Positions 7,054-16,416 of a DNA stretch of 64,000 bases are shown here, one piece after another. The position numbers and the translations under genes were made by a program. Source of the DNA: Pontibacter russatus (GTDB lineage Bacteria; Bacteroidota; Bacteroidia; Cytophagales; Hymenobacteraceae); contig NZ_CP047984.1 in assembly GCF_009931655.1 (NCBI RefSeq), forward strand, positions 4,605,001 through 4,669,000, in the 5' to 3' direction. Each line of letters starts with the position of its first letter. The first letter of the stretch is position 1. Below the pieces are notes generated by a model, which saw only the letters and a program-made list of their open reading frames with translations, made no database searches and was not told where the DNA came from.

Positions 7054-7333
7054 CAAGTTGCGATTTACTTTCGCTGTAGATATATAACCCGCCCTTAGCA
7101 AGCTCATCTTGTAGGGAAAAACATGCAGCCGTACAAATTGAAGCAGCGGGTATATATAAATTTTATATTCCGCCAGTTTTAGCGAAGCGAAACTGGCGGT
7201 TGTATATAGCAGCAAGTTTTCAACTTGCGAAAGTACTATAGGGGAGAGGCAAGTCTGTGACTTGCCTCATGGACAACCACATTTGCGCTGTCGCTAAACT
7301 TGCGGCATGAACTAAATACCTACAAGATGAGCT
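7054..7333. other. hairpin-rich structured intergenic element
   Basis: A perfect 15-bp inverted repeat AGCTCATCTTGTAGG (7101-7115) / CCTACAAGATGAGCT (7319-7333) encloses three perfect hairpins: CCGCCAGTTT/AAACTGGCGG (7170-7199), GCAAGTT/AACTTGC (7212-7228) and GAGGCAAGTC/GACTTGCCTC (7246-7268). The left edge (7054-7094) resembles 14601-14640. No open frame here looks coding. It could be a structured RNA or a repeat element. The rest of the gap (7334-7684) has no gene. Confidence 0.5.
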
Positions 7334-7684
7334 CCGAGGAGGGGAAGAAATTACTCTTGCGGAAAATTCCCATCTTGGGAGGGGCAGGTTTCCAATTCTT
7401 AGGATTCGGGTAGGTTTATATATCACAACTTGAGTTATAAATACAGACTATATAGACATATATGGTCCGGAGGCCCTATGATATAGACACGAGGATAATA
7501 GACACGAGTGAGGACGCTCACGCCATATATGCGCTGCCCTCGAATGGGGACAAAATGGAACCTGCACAATATCAGTTAGTTTGTAAATCCCGCCCCGGTA
7601 GGATTAAAGGAGAGGATTCAAGGAGTTTTCTATATATGGAGGGGCTGCACGGTATCTGTTGAAAACGGTTTTCCTGAAAACAAC

Positions 7685-7716
7685 ACAGCCGCTCCGTCAG
7701 AAGACAAAGCGGCTGT
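7685..7716 (-). terminator. terminator of the gltB-gltD operon
   Basis: Perfect 9-bp stem ACAGCCGCT (7685-7693) with AGCGGCTGT (7708-7716), 42 bp past the gltD stop. On the minus strand it is followed by TTGTTTTC, a fair T-rich tail. Confidence 0.65.
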
Positions 7717-7758
7717 ATTGTGATATATGGCTGCGCCAGGGCAGCAATTTAAGGACTT

Positions 7759-9216
7759 TTAACTTCCCAGCATCAGCTTAGAGAGTTCTTTGGAAGGCAG
7801 ATCGGAGGCGCCCATCAGGTAGATGTCGATGGCGCGCGCGGCCTCCCGGCCATCCGAGATGGCCCACACCACCAGCGACTGCCCGCGGAAAGCGTCCCCG
7901 GCCGCGAAGATGCCCGGCACATTGGTCTGCCACTCCTTCAGCTTGAAATTGCCGCGCTGGTCAAACTCAAAGTTGAAGTTTGCCCTGAAGGCATCGTGCA
8001 TCGGGCGCTCATACCCAATCGCAATCAGGCCGAGATCACAGGGTAGAATACGTTCACTATCCGCCTTTTCAGTGTACTCCCGGCCGTTTTTCCATTCCAG
8101 TTCCACCACTTTCAGACCCGTTACGTGCCCGTTCTCGTCGCCAATAAACTCTTTGGTGAGCCAGCCCCAGCTGCGCTCGCAGCCTTCTTCATGCGAGCTG
8201 GACGAGGTGTAGGTCATCGGTGTTTCAGGCCAGGGGTTGTGGGGCGCACGGACCGTGGACGGCATGGTGCGGTACTGCAACTGGCTGATGGAGCGGGCAA
8301 AATGACGGTTGGACGTGCCCACGCAGTCAGAGCCGGTGTCGCCGCCGCCAATCACCAGCACGTGCTTGTCGCGGGCGTGCAGGTCCTGCTCCTCTGGGAT
8401 GGTTTCGCCGGCCACGCGGCGGTTCTGCAGCGTCAGGAAGTCCATGGCAAAATGGATGCCCTTGAGGTTGTTCCCGGGGATGTCGAGCACGCGCGGTTTG
8501 GTAGAGCCGATGGCCAGCAGGACGGCGTCATATTTCCGGTGCAGCTTGCGCAGGGTGGTTTCCCTGCCAATCTCCACGCCCAGGTGGAATTTCACGCCTT
8601 CCGCTTCCATGACAGCCAGACGCCGGTCGATGGTCCATTTCTCCAGCTTGAAATCGGGGATGCCGTAGCGCAGCAGGCCACCGGCCTTGTCGTCTTTGTC
8701 GTATACGTGCACCTCGTGCCCGGCCTGGTTCAGCTGGGCGGCGGCGGCAAGCCCGGCGGGGCCGGAGCCGATAACGGCGACCTGCTTGCCGGTGCGGCGC
8801 TTCGGCGGCTGCGGCTTCACCAGCCCCAGTTCAAAAGACTTCTCCGCAATCGCCTTCTCGATATGCTCAATCGTAACGGCTGGCTTGTTAATCGACAGCA
8901 CGCAGCTCGACTCGCAGGGGGCGGGGCAAATGCGGCCCGTGAACTCCGGAAAGTTGTTGGTGCTATATAAAATCTGCGCGGCCCGTTCCCACTCGCCTTC
9001 TGTCACGGCATCGTTGAAGTCGGGAATGAGGTTGCCCAGCGGGCAGCCGCTGTGGCAGAAAGGCACGCCGCAATCCATGCAGCGCATGGCCTGCTCTTTC
9101 GTCTTCTCCTCGGGGAAGGCGGTGTATATCTCGTTTGAGTCGTTTATTCTTTCCTTCGGGTCGCGTGCCTTGGGCAGTTCGCGGTCGTAGGTCAGGAATC
9201 CATCTATTTTTCCCAT
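7759..9216 (-). CDS. gltD: glutamate synthase small subunit
   Basis: 485 residues. It supplies electrons from NADPH to the large subunit for making glutamate from 2-oxoglutarate and glutamine. N-terminal Cys clusters CMDCGVPFCHSGCP (about residues 42-55) and CPAPCESSC (about 97-105) bind 4Fe-4S clusters. The FAD site is VIGSGPAGLAAAAQL (about 148) and the NADPH site is VIGGGDTGSDCVG (about 290); AAGDAFRGQSLVVWAI is the second FAD motif. Its ATG overlaps the gltB stop by one base (TAATG), so the two subunits are translationally coupled in equal amounts. Confidence 0.97.
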   Translation of the reverse strand: MGKIDGFLTYDRELPKARDPKERINDSNEIYTAFPEEKTKEQAMRCMDCGVPFCHSGCPLGNLIPDFNDAVTEGEWERAAQILYSTNNFPEFTGRICPAPCESSCVLSINKPAVTIEHIEKAIAEKSFELGLVKPQPPKRRTGKQVAVIGSGPAGLAAAAQLNQAGHEVHVYDKDDKAGGLLRYGIPDFKLEKWTIDRRLAVMEAEGVKFHLGVEIGRETTLRKLHRKYDAVLLAIGSTKPRVLDIPGNNLKGIHFAMDFLTLQNRRVAGETIPEEQDLHARDKHVLVIGGGDTGSDCVGTSNRHFARSISQLQYRTMPSTVRAPHNPWPETPMTYTSSSSHEEGCERSWGWLTKEFIGDENGHVTGLKVVELEWKNGREYTEKADSERILPCDLGLIAIGYERPMHDAFRANFNFEFDQRGNFKLKEWQTNVPGIFAAGDAFRGQSLVVWAISDGREAARAIDIYLMGASDLPSKELSKLMLGS

Positions 9217-12200
9217 TAGGCTACTATTTTAATCGCTTCTGTTTCTTTTGCCTGCAGCGCCTTCTTCAGGTCGTGCGGCATTACTTTATGGAAGAACTTC
9301 TGGTCGGCGTGCCAGGCTTTGAGCATCTGCTGCGCCAGCACGCTTCCGGTGTAGGCCACATGCTCCCGCAGCTTTTGCTCTATCCAGGCGAGGTCCGCCT
9401 CATCGGGCTCCTCCAGGTCCACCATCGAGAGGTTGCACTGGTCCGGGAAGGCGTGGGCCGGGTCATATATAAAGGCGGTGCCGCCGCTCATGCCTGCCGC
9501 GAAGTTCTTGCCCACGCTGCCCAGCACCAGCACTTTGCCGCCGGTCATGTACTCGCAGCCGTGGTCGCCGATGCCCTCCACCACGGCCTCCACACCGGAG
9601 TTGCGCACACAGAAGCGCTCGCCGGCCATGCCGTTTATATAGGCGGTGCCGGAGGTGGCGCCATACAGGGCCACGTTGCCGGTGATGATGTGCTCGTGCG
9701 CCGCGTAGGTGGTGCCCTCGAACGGTTTCAGAATCAGCTTTCCGCCGGAGAGGCCCTTGCCCAGGTAATCGTTTGCCTCACCCACAAGCCTGAACGTAAG
9801 GCCCGGGGCAAGGAAGCCGCCGAAAGTCTGGCCGGCAGAGCCCTGGAAGGTGGCGGTGAAGCTGTCTTCCGGCAAACCCTCTTTCCCGTGGTTCACCGAC
9901 ACCTCATACGACAGCATGGCGCCCACAGAGCGGTCCACGTTGATGATGCGGTACTCCGCTTCCATCTTTCCTTTTTTGAAGTCGCGGATAAGCTTTCGGT
10001 CCAGCACCTGCTCGATGTCGTGGTCCTGGTGAATCTGGTGATATATACCCACGTTGCCTGGCGCCACCTCCTGGTGCAGGATAGGGGCGAAGTTCAGGTT
10101 CTTCAGTTTCCAGTGGTTCAGGTCGTTGCGCACTTTCAGCACCTGGCTCTGGCCCACCATCTCGTTGATGGTGCGGAAGCCCAGGGAGGCCATGATCTGG
10201 CGCAGTTCCTCGCCCAGGAAACGGAACAGGTTCACCACATAATCCGGGTCGCCGGTGAACAGCTGGCGCAGCTCCGGGTTCTGTGTGGCCACACCCACAG
10301 GGCAGGTGTTCAGGTGGCACTTGCGCATCATGATGCAGCCTTCCACAATCAGGGCGGCGGTGGCCACGCCGTATTCCTCCGCCCCGAGCAGCGTTGCCAC
10401 AGCCAGGTCATACCCGGTCATCAGCTTGCCGTCGGTCTGGAGCACCACGCGGCTGCGCAGGTTGTTTTTCACCAGCGTCTGGTGCGCCTCTGCCAAACCA
10501 ATCTCCCACGGCAGACCGGCATGGCGGATGGAGCTCAGCGGGCTGGCGCCCGTTCCGCCGTCGGCACCGGATATCATGATGGCATCGGCCTTGGCTTTGG
10601 CCACACCGGCCGCAATCGTGCCCACGCCCGCCTCCGACACCAGCTTCACGTTGATGCGGGCGTTCGGGTTGGCGTTCTTCAAATCATATATAAGCTGCTT
10701 CAGGTCCTCGATGGAGTAGATGTCGTGGTGCGGCGGCGGCGAGATAAGCCCCACGCCCGGTGTTGAATGGCGCACCCGCGCGATCCACTCGTCTACTTTG
10801 TGGCCCGGCAGCTGGCCGCCCTCGCCGGGCTTGGCGCCCTGCGCAATCTTAATCTGGAGCTCGTCGGCATTGGCCAGGTAATGGCTCGTCACGCCGAAGC
10901 GGCCGGAGGCCACCTGCTTGATGGCAGAGCGCTCAGAATCGCCGTTTGGCTTGATGACGTAACGGGCCTCGTCTTCGCCGCCCTCGCCGCTGTTGCTCTT
11001 GCCGCCGATGCGGTTCATGGCAATGGCCAGCGTGCTGTGCGCCTCATGCGAAAGGGAACCGAAAGACATGGCCCCGGTGGCAAAACGCTTCAGGATGGTC
11101 TCCACGGGCTCCACTTCCTCCAACGGCACCGACTGGCGCTTCCGGAACTCCAACAGGTTACGCAGCGTGATGGTCGATTCCTGGTGCTTGCGCACCAGCG
11201 CGGAGTATTGCTGGTATAGCTTGAAGTCGTTCAGGCGCGTGGATTTCTGCAGCAGGTGAATCACCTCCGGGCGCAGCAGGTGCTCCTCGCCGCGCCTTCT
11301 CCACTGGAAGAAGCCGCCTGTCTCCAGCAGGGCGTCCTTGTCCAGGTATGCAGCCTGGTGCTTTGTCAGCGCTTCGCGCTCCAAATCTTCGAAGTTGAGG
11401 CCCTCCAGGCGGCTGATGGTGCCCTTGAAGCACTTCTGTATCACCTCCTGCCCAAAGCCCAGGCACTCAAAAATCTGCGCGCTCTGGTACGACTGCAGGG
11501 TGCTGATGCCCATTTTAGAGAGGATTTTCAGCAAACCGTTGCCCACCGCATATATAAAGTTGTCGGCATAGGTCGCGAATGGCACCGATGCATCGAGCTT
11601 GTCCTGCTCCAGCATATGCTGGATGGTGTCGTATACCATATAAGGGTACACGCAGCTGGCGCCATAGCCAATAATGGTAGCGAAATGGTGCGTTTCCCAG
11701 GCGTCTCCGGCCTCTACCACCAGCCCGGTTTTTGTGCGAAGGCGCTTGTCCACCAGGTGGTGGTGTACGGCGCCCACAGCCAGCAGCGAAGGAATGGCGG
11801 CGCGGGTAGGGCCAATGGCCCGGTTCGAGATGATCAGGATTTTCTTCCCCTTGCGCACGGCAGCCTCCGCGTCTGCACATATCTTATCTATGGCCAGCTG
11901 CAGCGAGCCTGTCTCTGTGGTCGGGAAGGTGGCGTTGATAATGGCATGATCAAAGCCCTCGCTCTGGAGGTTGATGATCTTGTTGTAATCGCCGTGGCTC
12001 AGCACCGGGTGCGAAATATGGATCTGGCGCGTGTGGGCCGCAGACTCGTCCAGCACGTTCAGCGACTCGCCCAGGCGCGTGAACAGCGACATCACCAAAC
12101 GCTCCCGGATCGGGTCGATGGGCGGATTGCTCACCTGCGCGAAGTGCTGCTTGAAGTAGTTGGACACATGCTGGCTTTGCAGCGACAGCACTGCCAGCGG

Positions 12201-13718
12201 TGCGTCGGAGCCCATGCTGCCAAGGGGCTCTTTGCCTGTGGTGGCCATCGGCTTGACGATCATCTTCAGATCCTCGTAGGTGTAGCCATAGGCCTTCTGC
12301 TTTTGCTGCAGTTCCTCCGGCTGCACCGTGTTCAGGCAAAAGTCCGGCTCCGGGCGCTGGTGCAGCTTGATGCGGTTCTGCTGTATCCAGTCGAAGTAGG
12401 GCTTGCCGTCGCACACCATGCGCTTGATCTCCTCGTCTTCATATATTCTGTTCTCTGATATATTGGCAAGCAGCATTTTGCCGGGCTGCAGTCGGCCGCG
12501 GCGCACCACGTCTTTCGGGTTCACGGGCAGCGCACCTGCCTCGGAGGCCATGATCAGGCGGCCCTGCTGTGTAATGCAGAAGCGCACCGGGCGCAGGCCG
12601 TTCCGGTCCAAAGTGGCGCCAATCTGGGTGCCATCAGTAAAGAACAAAGCTGCAGGGCCATCCCAGGGCTCCATCAGGGCCGCATGGTATTTATAGAAAG
12701 CCTTCTTGTAAGGGTCCATGAACGGGTTGTCCTGCCACGCCTCGGGTACCAGCATCATCATCACGTGCGGCAGCGGGCGGCCCGCCAGCGTCAGCAGCTC
12801 CACCATGGCGTCGAGGTTGGCCGAGTCGGAGTTCGCGGGGTTGGTGATGGGCAGCAGCCACTTCAGTTCCTCCTCCGTGAAGAGCGGGGAGCTCATCAGG
12901 GCCTCCTTCGACTTCATCTTGTTCACGTTGCCTCGGATGGTGTTGATCTCGCCGTTGTGGGCGATGAAGCGGAACGGCTGGGCCAGTTTCCAGTTCGGGA
13001 AGGTGTTGGTGGAGAAACGGGAGTGTACGATGGCCAGGGCAGACTTGAAGTCGGGGTGGCGCAGGTCGTGGTAATACTTCTCCACCTGGTCGGTCTTCAG
13101 CTGGCCTTTGTATATGATGGTGCGTGAGGACAGGCTGGGCATATAGAACGTGCCGTTTTCGCCGCTCACGTTACTTTTGATTTCGTGCGTAATCAGGCTG
13201 CGCAGCACAAACAATTTGCGCTCCAGTTCCTCCTCTTTTATATCGAGGTTCCCCGGCTGCACAAACACTTGCTCGATATAGGGTTCCACGGCTTTGGCCT
13301 CGTGGCCGGGCACGCGCCCGTTCACCGGCACCAGGCGGTAGCCCAGCAGGTCGAAGCCCAGTTGCCGGATGCACTGGTTCATGATCTGGCGACACTTGTC
13401 CCGCACCTCATACAAAGACGGGAAAAAGATCATCCCCACGCCGTAGCCGCCTTCCTGCGGGAGCTTGATGGCGAACTCGCTCAGCTGCTTCCGGAAAAAC
13501 TCGTGCGGGAGCTGCACTAAAATGCCGGCACCGTCGCCTGTCTCGGCATCACTGCCTGTCGCGCCGCGGTGCTCCATGTTGGTCAGCATCGTGAGGGCGT
13601 CCTTCACAACACTGTGCGCCCTTCTCCCGTCCAGGTTAACGACACATCCTACCCCGCAGGCGTCATGCTCGAACTCGGGTCTGTACAACCCGGCATTTTT
13701 GGTTTTGTCTTGTTTCAT
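9216..13718 (-). CDS. gltB: glutamate synthase large subunit
   Basis: 1500 residues, standard length. Class-II glutamine amidotransferase domain at the N-terminus with catalytic Cys21 (EHDACGVG) exposed after removal of a 20-residue propeptide. A central domain and the FMN-binding synthase domain follow (GGKSNSGEGGED, KPGEGGQLPGHKV, ISGADGGTGASP). A 3Fe-4S site is at CHLNTCPVGVATQ, and the C-terminal GXGXG beta-helix domain ends the protein. It takes the amide of glutamine and channels ammonia to 2-oxoglutarate. First gene of the operon with gltD. Confidence 0.97.
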   Translation of the reverse strand: MKQDKTKNAGLYRPEFEHDACGVGCVVNLDGRRAHSVVKDALTMLTNMEHRGATGSDAETGDGAGILVQLPHEFFRKQLSEFAIKLPQEGGYGVGMIFFPSLYEVRDKCRQIMNQCIRQLGFDLLGYRLVPVNGRVPGHEAKAVEPYIEQVFVQPGNLDIKEEELERKLFVLRSLITHEIKSNVSGENGTFYMPSLSSRTIIYKGQLKTDQVEKYYHDLRHPDFKSALAIVHSRFSTNTFPNWKLAQPFRFIAHNGEINTIRGNVNKMKSKEALMSSPLFTEEELKWLLPITNPANSDSANLDAMVELLTLAGRPLPHVMMMLVPEAWQDNPFMDPYKKAFYKYHAALMEPWDGPAALFFTDGTQIGATLDRNGLRPVRFCITQQGRLIMASEAGALPVNPKDVVRRGRLQPGKMLLANISENRIYEDEEIKRMVCDGKPYFDWIQQNRIKLHQRPEPDFCLNTVQPEELQQKQKAYGYTYEDLKMIVKPMATTGKEPLGSMGSDAPLAVLSLQSQHVSNYFKQHFAQVSNPPIDPIRERLVMSLFTRLGESLNVLDESAAHTRQIHISHPVLSHGDYNKIINLQSEGFDHAIINATFPTTETGSLQLAIDKICADAEAAVRKGKKILIISNRAIGPTRAAIPSLLAVGAVHHHLVDKRLRTKTGLVVEAGDAWETHHFATIIGYGASCVYPYMVYDTIQHMLEQDKLDASVPFATYADNFIYAVGNGLLKILSKMGISTLQSYQSAQIFECLGFGQEVIQKCFKGTISRLEGLNFEDLEREALTKHQAAYLDKDALLETGGFFQWRRRGEEHLLRPEVIHLLQKSTRLNDFKLYQQYSALVRKHQESTITLRNLLEFRKRQSVPLEEVEPVETILKRFATGAMSFGSLSHEAHSTLAIAMNRIGGKSNSGEGGEDEARYVIKPNGDSERSAIKQVASGRFGVTSHYLANADELQIKIAQGAKPGEGGQLPGHKVDEWIARVRHSTPGVGLISPPPHHDIYSIEDLKQLIYDLKNANPNARINVKLVSEAGVGTIAAGVAKAKADAIMISGADGGTGASPLSSIRHAGLPWEIGLAEAHQTLVKNNLRSRVVLQTDGKLMTGYDLAVATLLGAEEYGVATAALIVEGCIMMRKCHLNTCPVGVATQNPELRQLFTGDPDYVVNLFRFLGEELRQIMASLGFRTINEMVGQSQVLKVRNDLNHWKLKNLNFAPILHQEVAPGNVGIYHQIHQDHDIEQVLDRKLIRDFKKGKMEAEYRIINVDRSVGAMLSYEVSVNHGKEGLPEDSFTATFQGSAGQTFGGFLAPGLTFRLVGEANDYLGKGLSGGKLILKPFEGTTYAAHEHIITGNVALYGATSGTAYINGMAGERFCVRNSGVEAVVEGIGDHGCEYMTGGKVLVLGSVGKNFAAGMSGGTAFIYDPAHAFPDQCNLSMVDLEEPDEADLAWIEQKLREHVAYTGSVLAQQMLKAWHADQKFFHKVMPHDLKKALQAKETEAIKIVA

Positions 13719-14600
13719 CTACTAGAATATGAGGCAAGTATTAGCTTATTTGTGTAATCGAATTCATAATTTACTACAGGATTCATAAAAAAACAAATCA
13801 GTTGTTATAGATATTGTATGTAAAGAGATGGCTTTGGTAGTAAATTATTAAAAATAAAGCTGCTTAGCAAAATAAAAACCTAAAAATTCGGCTGTTTTCT
13901 GGCAATGCCACGGCAAACCGGGCCACAACATTTTTTTTATGTTTTCCTTAGAAAGTGTAAGCTTTTCCGGGCCGGGCGGTGTTTCGGCAGCTGATCCTGT
14001 CCCTGTGTAAAGCTGGTGTAGCGTAGAAAGATGTATAGACATATAATAGACGTATTTCTGAAAAATGTTATATATGTCGGCTTCCGCCGAAACAGGTTGG
14101 CACGGTCCTGATATCTATAACTGTCCTGTGGAGCTGCATTAGGGCAAAGGCTAATCAGAAGGACTTTTTATCGTGCTGCTTAGGAGCCTGAAAGGTAACC
14201 GGCATTCTGAAAAGAAAGCGTGTTTGCAGACGCACGGCCTAGGGAGACAAAACGATTGCCCCTATATCTGGGCGCGGGGCCATATAGTGCCCCTTTTCTG
14301 CAAAGAAGGTTTTATATACACAGTGCCGATCCATAGATGCAGGGGAAGGAATTAGTGTTCGGCAGACCAGGGGGCGGGAGCAAAGCATGCGGTGGCAGGA
14401 GCAGGGGTGTGGTAAAAGCATTGCTCCTGCCGGGCTGGCTAAAACTACGCAACAGCGTACAAGGCGATTGGGGTATTAGTACATAACCCGGTTGGTGGTA
14501 TCTGGAATTTCCGGATTACGAGAAGCGGGAGACGTGCCTCTGCGGGGAGAAGAACAAAACGAAGTTTGCTGAAAAGTCACACTCCAAGGTGTGTTCGACT
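13719..14600. other. long intergenic region upstream of gltB
   Basis: About 880 bp without a convincing gene. It holds the gltB promoter region (AT-rich 13720-13850), some GC-rich patches and scattered TATATA motifs. A short imperfect hairpin AGTC/GACT near 14573-14600 leads into the repeat that follows. Confidence 0.5.
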
Positions 14601-14640
14601 CAAATTGCGGCTTACGCTCGCTCTATAGATAAAACCCACC
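14601..14640. repeat. dispersed intergenic repeat, second copy
   Basis: The stretch 14601-14640 aligns with 7054-7094: CAA(A/G)TTGCG, TTAC, TCGCT, TA, AGATA and AACCC are kept in the same order with few gaps. Both copies sit in gene-free gaps next to strong hairpins, so they may be members of one repeat family. Confidence 0.45.
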
Positions 14641-14665
14641 CCTGCAGGGAGGCAGGGGTGGGTTT
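14632..14665 (-). terminator. strong hairpin terminator
   Basis: Perfect 13-bp stem AAACCCACCCCTG (14632-14644) with CAGGGGTGGGTTT (14653-14665), loop of 8. On the minus strand the stem runs into TTTTATC. It lies about 100 bp past the stop of the barrel protein gene ending at 14768 and probably ends its transcript. Confidence 0.7.
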
Positions 14666-14767
14666 CCCTCTTTCAGATTTAGGGCAAGTTTATATTGCGC
14701 CACATGAGGTATTTAAGAGAAGAAAGCAGATCGCAGTTTGGGCTATATATACTTCTAATGGGCGGAA

Positions 14768-15859
14768 CTACAGTCTGATGGTGCAGCCGATGTTTACGGC
14801 GTAGTCAGAGAAGGCAGCGTCGCCATGCGTGTAGGTGCCTGTCTGTGCTGTTACCTCTTTATCAGTAACGCTCTGCAGGCGGTCGCGTTTAAAGGCTACC
14901 GGCACCGAGGCGAAGAAATTAACCTTGTTTAACTGATAGCTCAAGCCCGGCTCCACCGACTGCACGTAACCCGGCCTGCGGAAGCCCTTGCTGCTGCCGA
15001 TGGCATCCTCCACGGGTACGCCTTCCATCCGGGCACCCAGAGACGCAACCATCCCTTTCAGCTTGCCCGGCAGGCTGTGACTCACGCCCAGCCGTACCAT
15101 ATACTGATCCGGCACGCTCATGATGGCCTCGTTGGCGCGCAGCGGCGAAAGGGTCTCGCGGAAGGTGCGGGTGCCGTTTTCCCCGCGCGGGTTAAAAAGG
15201 TAGTACACGTTGCCGTAAGTGCTCCAGTGGCTCGCCAGCATGTAATATCCGTTCAGCTCTGTGATAGCTCCCACGCCGCCATCACCCAACTGGATCGACT
15301 GGTCAACAGGACGTTCCTGCGTGCCGCCGTCGGGTCCTACATTGTAGAAGGTGTCCCTGTAGTCATAATTTCCCGTGGGCAGTTTCACGCCCAGGCCCAG
15401 CTGCAGATTCCCCTTGGTGGCCTTCTGCGGGTCCAGCAGCCACCTGTAGCCGACAATTCTGGCATCGCCAATGCCTGCCGAGCCGCTGCTGTGCCGTTCG
15501 GTCCTGCCGTGCTCATACAGCGAAGATCGCTTGTTGGCCAGCACCGGAATGCCCACGCTCAAAGACCATTTGTTGTTGAAGTGGCGGAGCAGGGTCAGGT
15601 CCAGGCTGTGCTGCCAGTTAATTACCTCCGTGTTTTGCTCCAGGCGCTCCTTTTGTTCCTCATCCCCCTTAAAGTGGCGGAACGATTTAAAATAACGGTG
15701 CGCCACATTGATTTGCCATCCTTTGGCAGAAGCCTCTTCCTCAGGGTGGTCCATGGTACAAGACATCATGCCGGTGCTTCTGATGGCTACACAGCCCTGT
15801 GCATTAACCTGGCTGTAAAAGGCCAGACATACGGCCGCAGACAGTAAAATTTTTTTCAT
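14768..15859 (-). CDS. outer-membrane beta-barrel protein of unknown function
   Basis: 363 residues from ATG 15859. Signal peptide MKKILLSAAVCLAFYSQVNAQ with cleavage after NAQ. The mature protein starts with a Cys-containing motif (GCVAIRSTGMMSC), then repeats alternating amphipathic strands (VNWQHSLDLTLLRHF, KWSLSVGIPVLAN, LQLGLGVKLPTG) and ends in a strand IGCTIRL. This is the pattern of transporter-like outer-membrane barrels such as the phenol-degradation MetA-like group. Ligand unknown. A longer frame begins at 15919 but adds a non-signal leader. It is monocistronic, with its own terminator. Confidence 0.75.
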   Translation of the reverse strand: MKKILLSAAVCLAFYSQVNAQGCVAIRSTGMMSCTMDHPEEEASAKGWQINVAHRYFKSFRHFKGDEEQKERLEQNTEVINWQHSLDLTLLRHFNNKWSLSVGIPVLANKRSSLYEHGRTERHSSGSAGIGDARIVGYRWLLDPQKATKGNLQLGLGVKLPTGNYDYRDTFYNVGPDGGTQERPVDQSIQLGDGGVGAITELNGYYMLASHWSTYGNVYYLFNPRGENGTRTFRETLSPLRANEAIMSVPDQYMVRLGVSHSLPGKLKGMVASLGARMEGVPVEDAIGSSKGFRRPGYVQSVEPGLSYQLNKVNFFASVPVAFKRDRLQSVTDKEVTAQTGTYTHGDAAFSDYAVNIGCTIRL

Positions 15860-16352
15860 GGATGGAAACGTTATTGATTCAAATATAAGGGAAAACCGCT
15901 GCACAAGCCGCTTTCTCAAGAGGCCATGGTTAGAGTGAGGAAAGGTACTGAAATTCTGACTTGTGAAACAATAAAAGTTTAAACATACTTATATATGGTA
16001 GAAATAAAAGGGGAGGGCGGGCAGCTGTATACACTCACAGTGCGCTTATACGTGCTGTTGTTAGCAGCCTTGACTACAACATCCGATTCGGAAATAGCAG
16101 GTGGTAAGCAGGGGCGCCCCGGCCCTTGGCCACCTATTTATAGGATGAGTTTGAACCATACCCCATGTATAGGAGGGAGGCTTCCTATATAGCCCAGGCC
16201 CTGCGGACATATGGAATGAAACGGCCCTGCTTCATGAAGCTATATAGGTCCACCGGAAAAAGATTGGCCCTGTTTATATATCCCGTATTATATCCTGTAG
16301 CATTCCTTCCTGCTATATAGGATAGAAAATGGCACCTCTATATAGGACGCAA
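15860..16352. other. intergenic, dense in TATATA motifs
   Basis: About 490 bp with no believable gene. TATATA or CTATATAG occurs six times between 15988 and 16345, far above chance for a GC-rich genome. Contains the promoter region of the barrel protein gene. Confidence 0.5.
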
Positions 16353-16395
16353 AAAGTCCCTGCCGCCAGCACGGGAAAGTGGCAACAGGGACTTT
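16353..16395 (-). terminator. ppc terminator
   Basis: Perfect 10-bp stem AAAGTCCCTG (16353-16362) with CAGGGACTTT (16386-16395), 22 bp after the ppc stop. Read on the minus strand the stem is followed by a run of T (TTTTT). Confidence 0.8.
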
Positions 16396-16416
16396 CTTAT
16401 AAATAAACCCGGCTGG

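Noticed and set aside
7462..7662. 66-codon frame upstream of gltD's terminator
   Set aside because: No coding features, includes TATATA motifs and no homolog-like pattern.
9135..10766. 543-codon plus-strand open frame opposite gltB
   Set aside because: Antisense shadow of the glutamate synthase large subunit, which is certain from its catalytic and Fe-S motifs.
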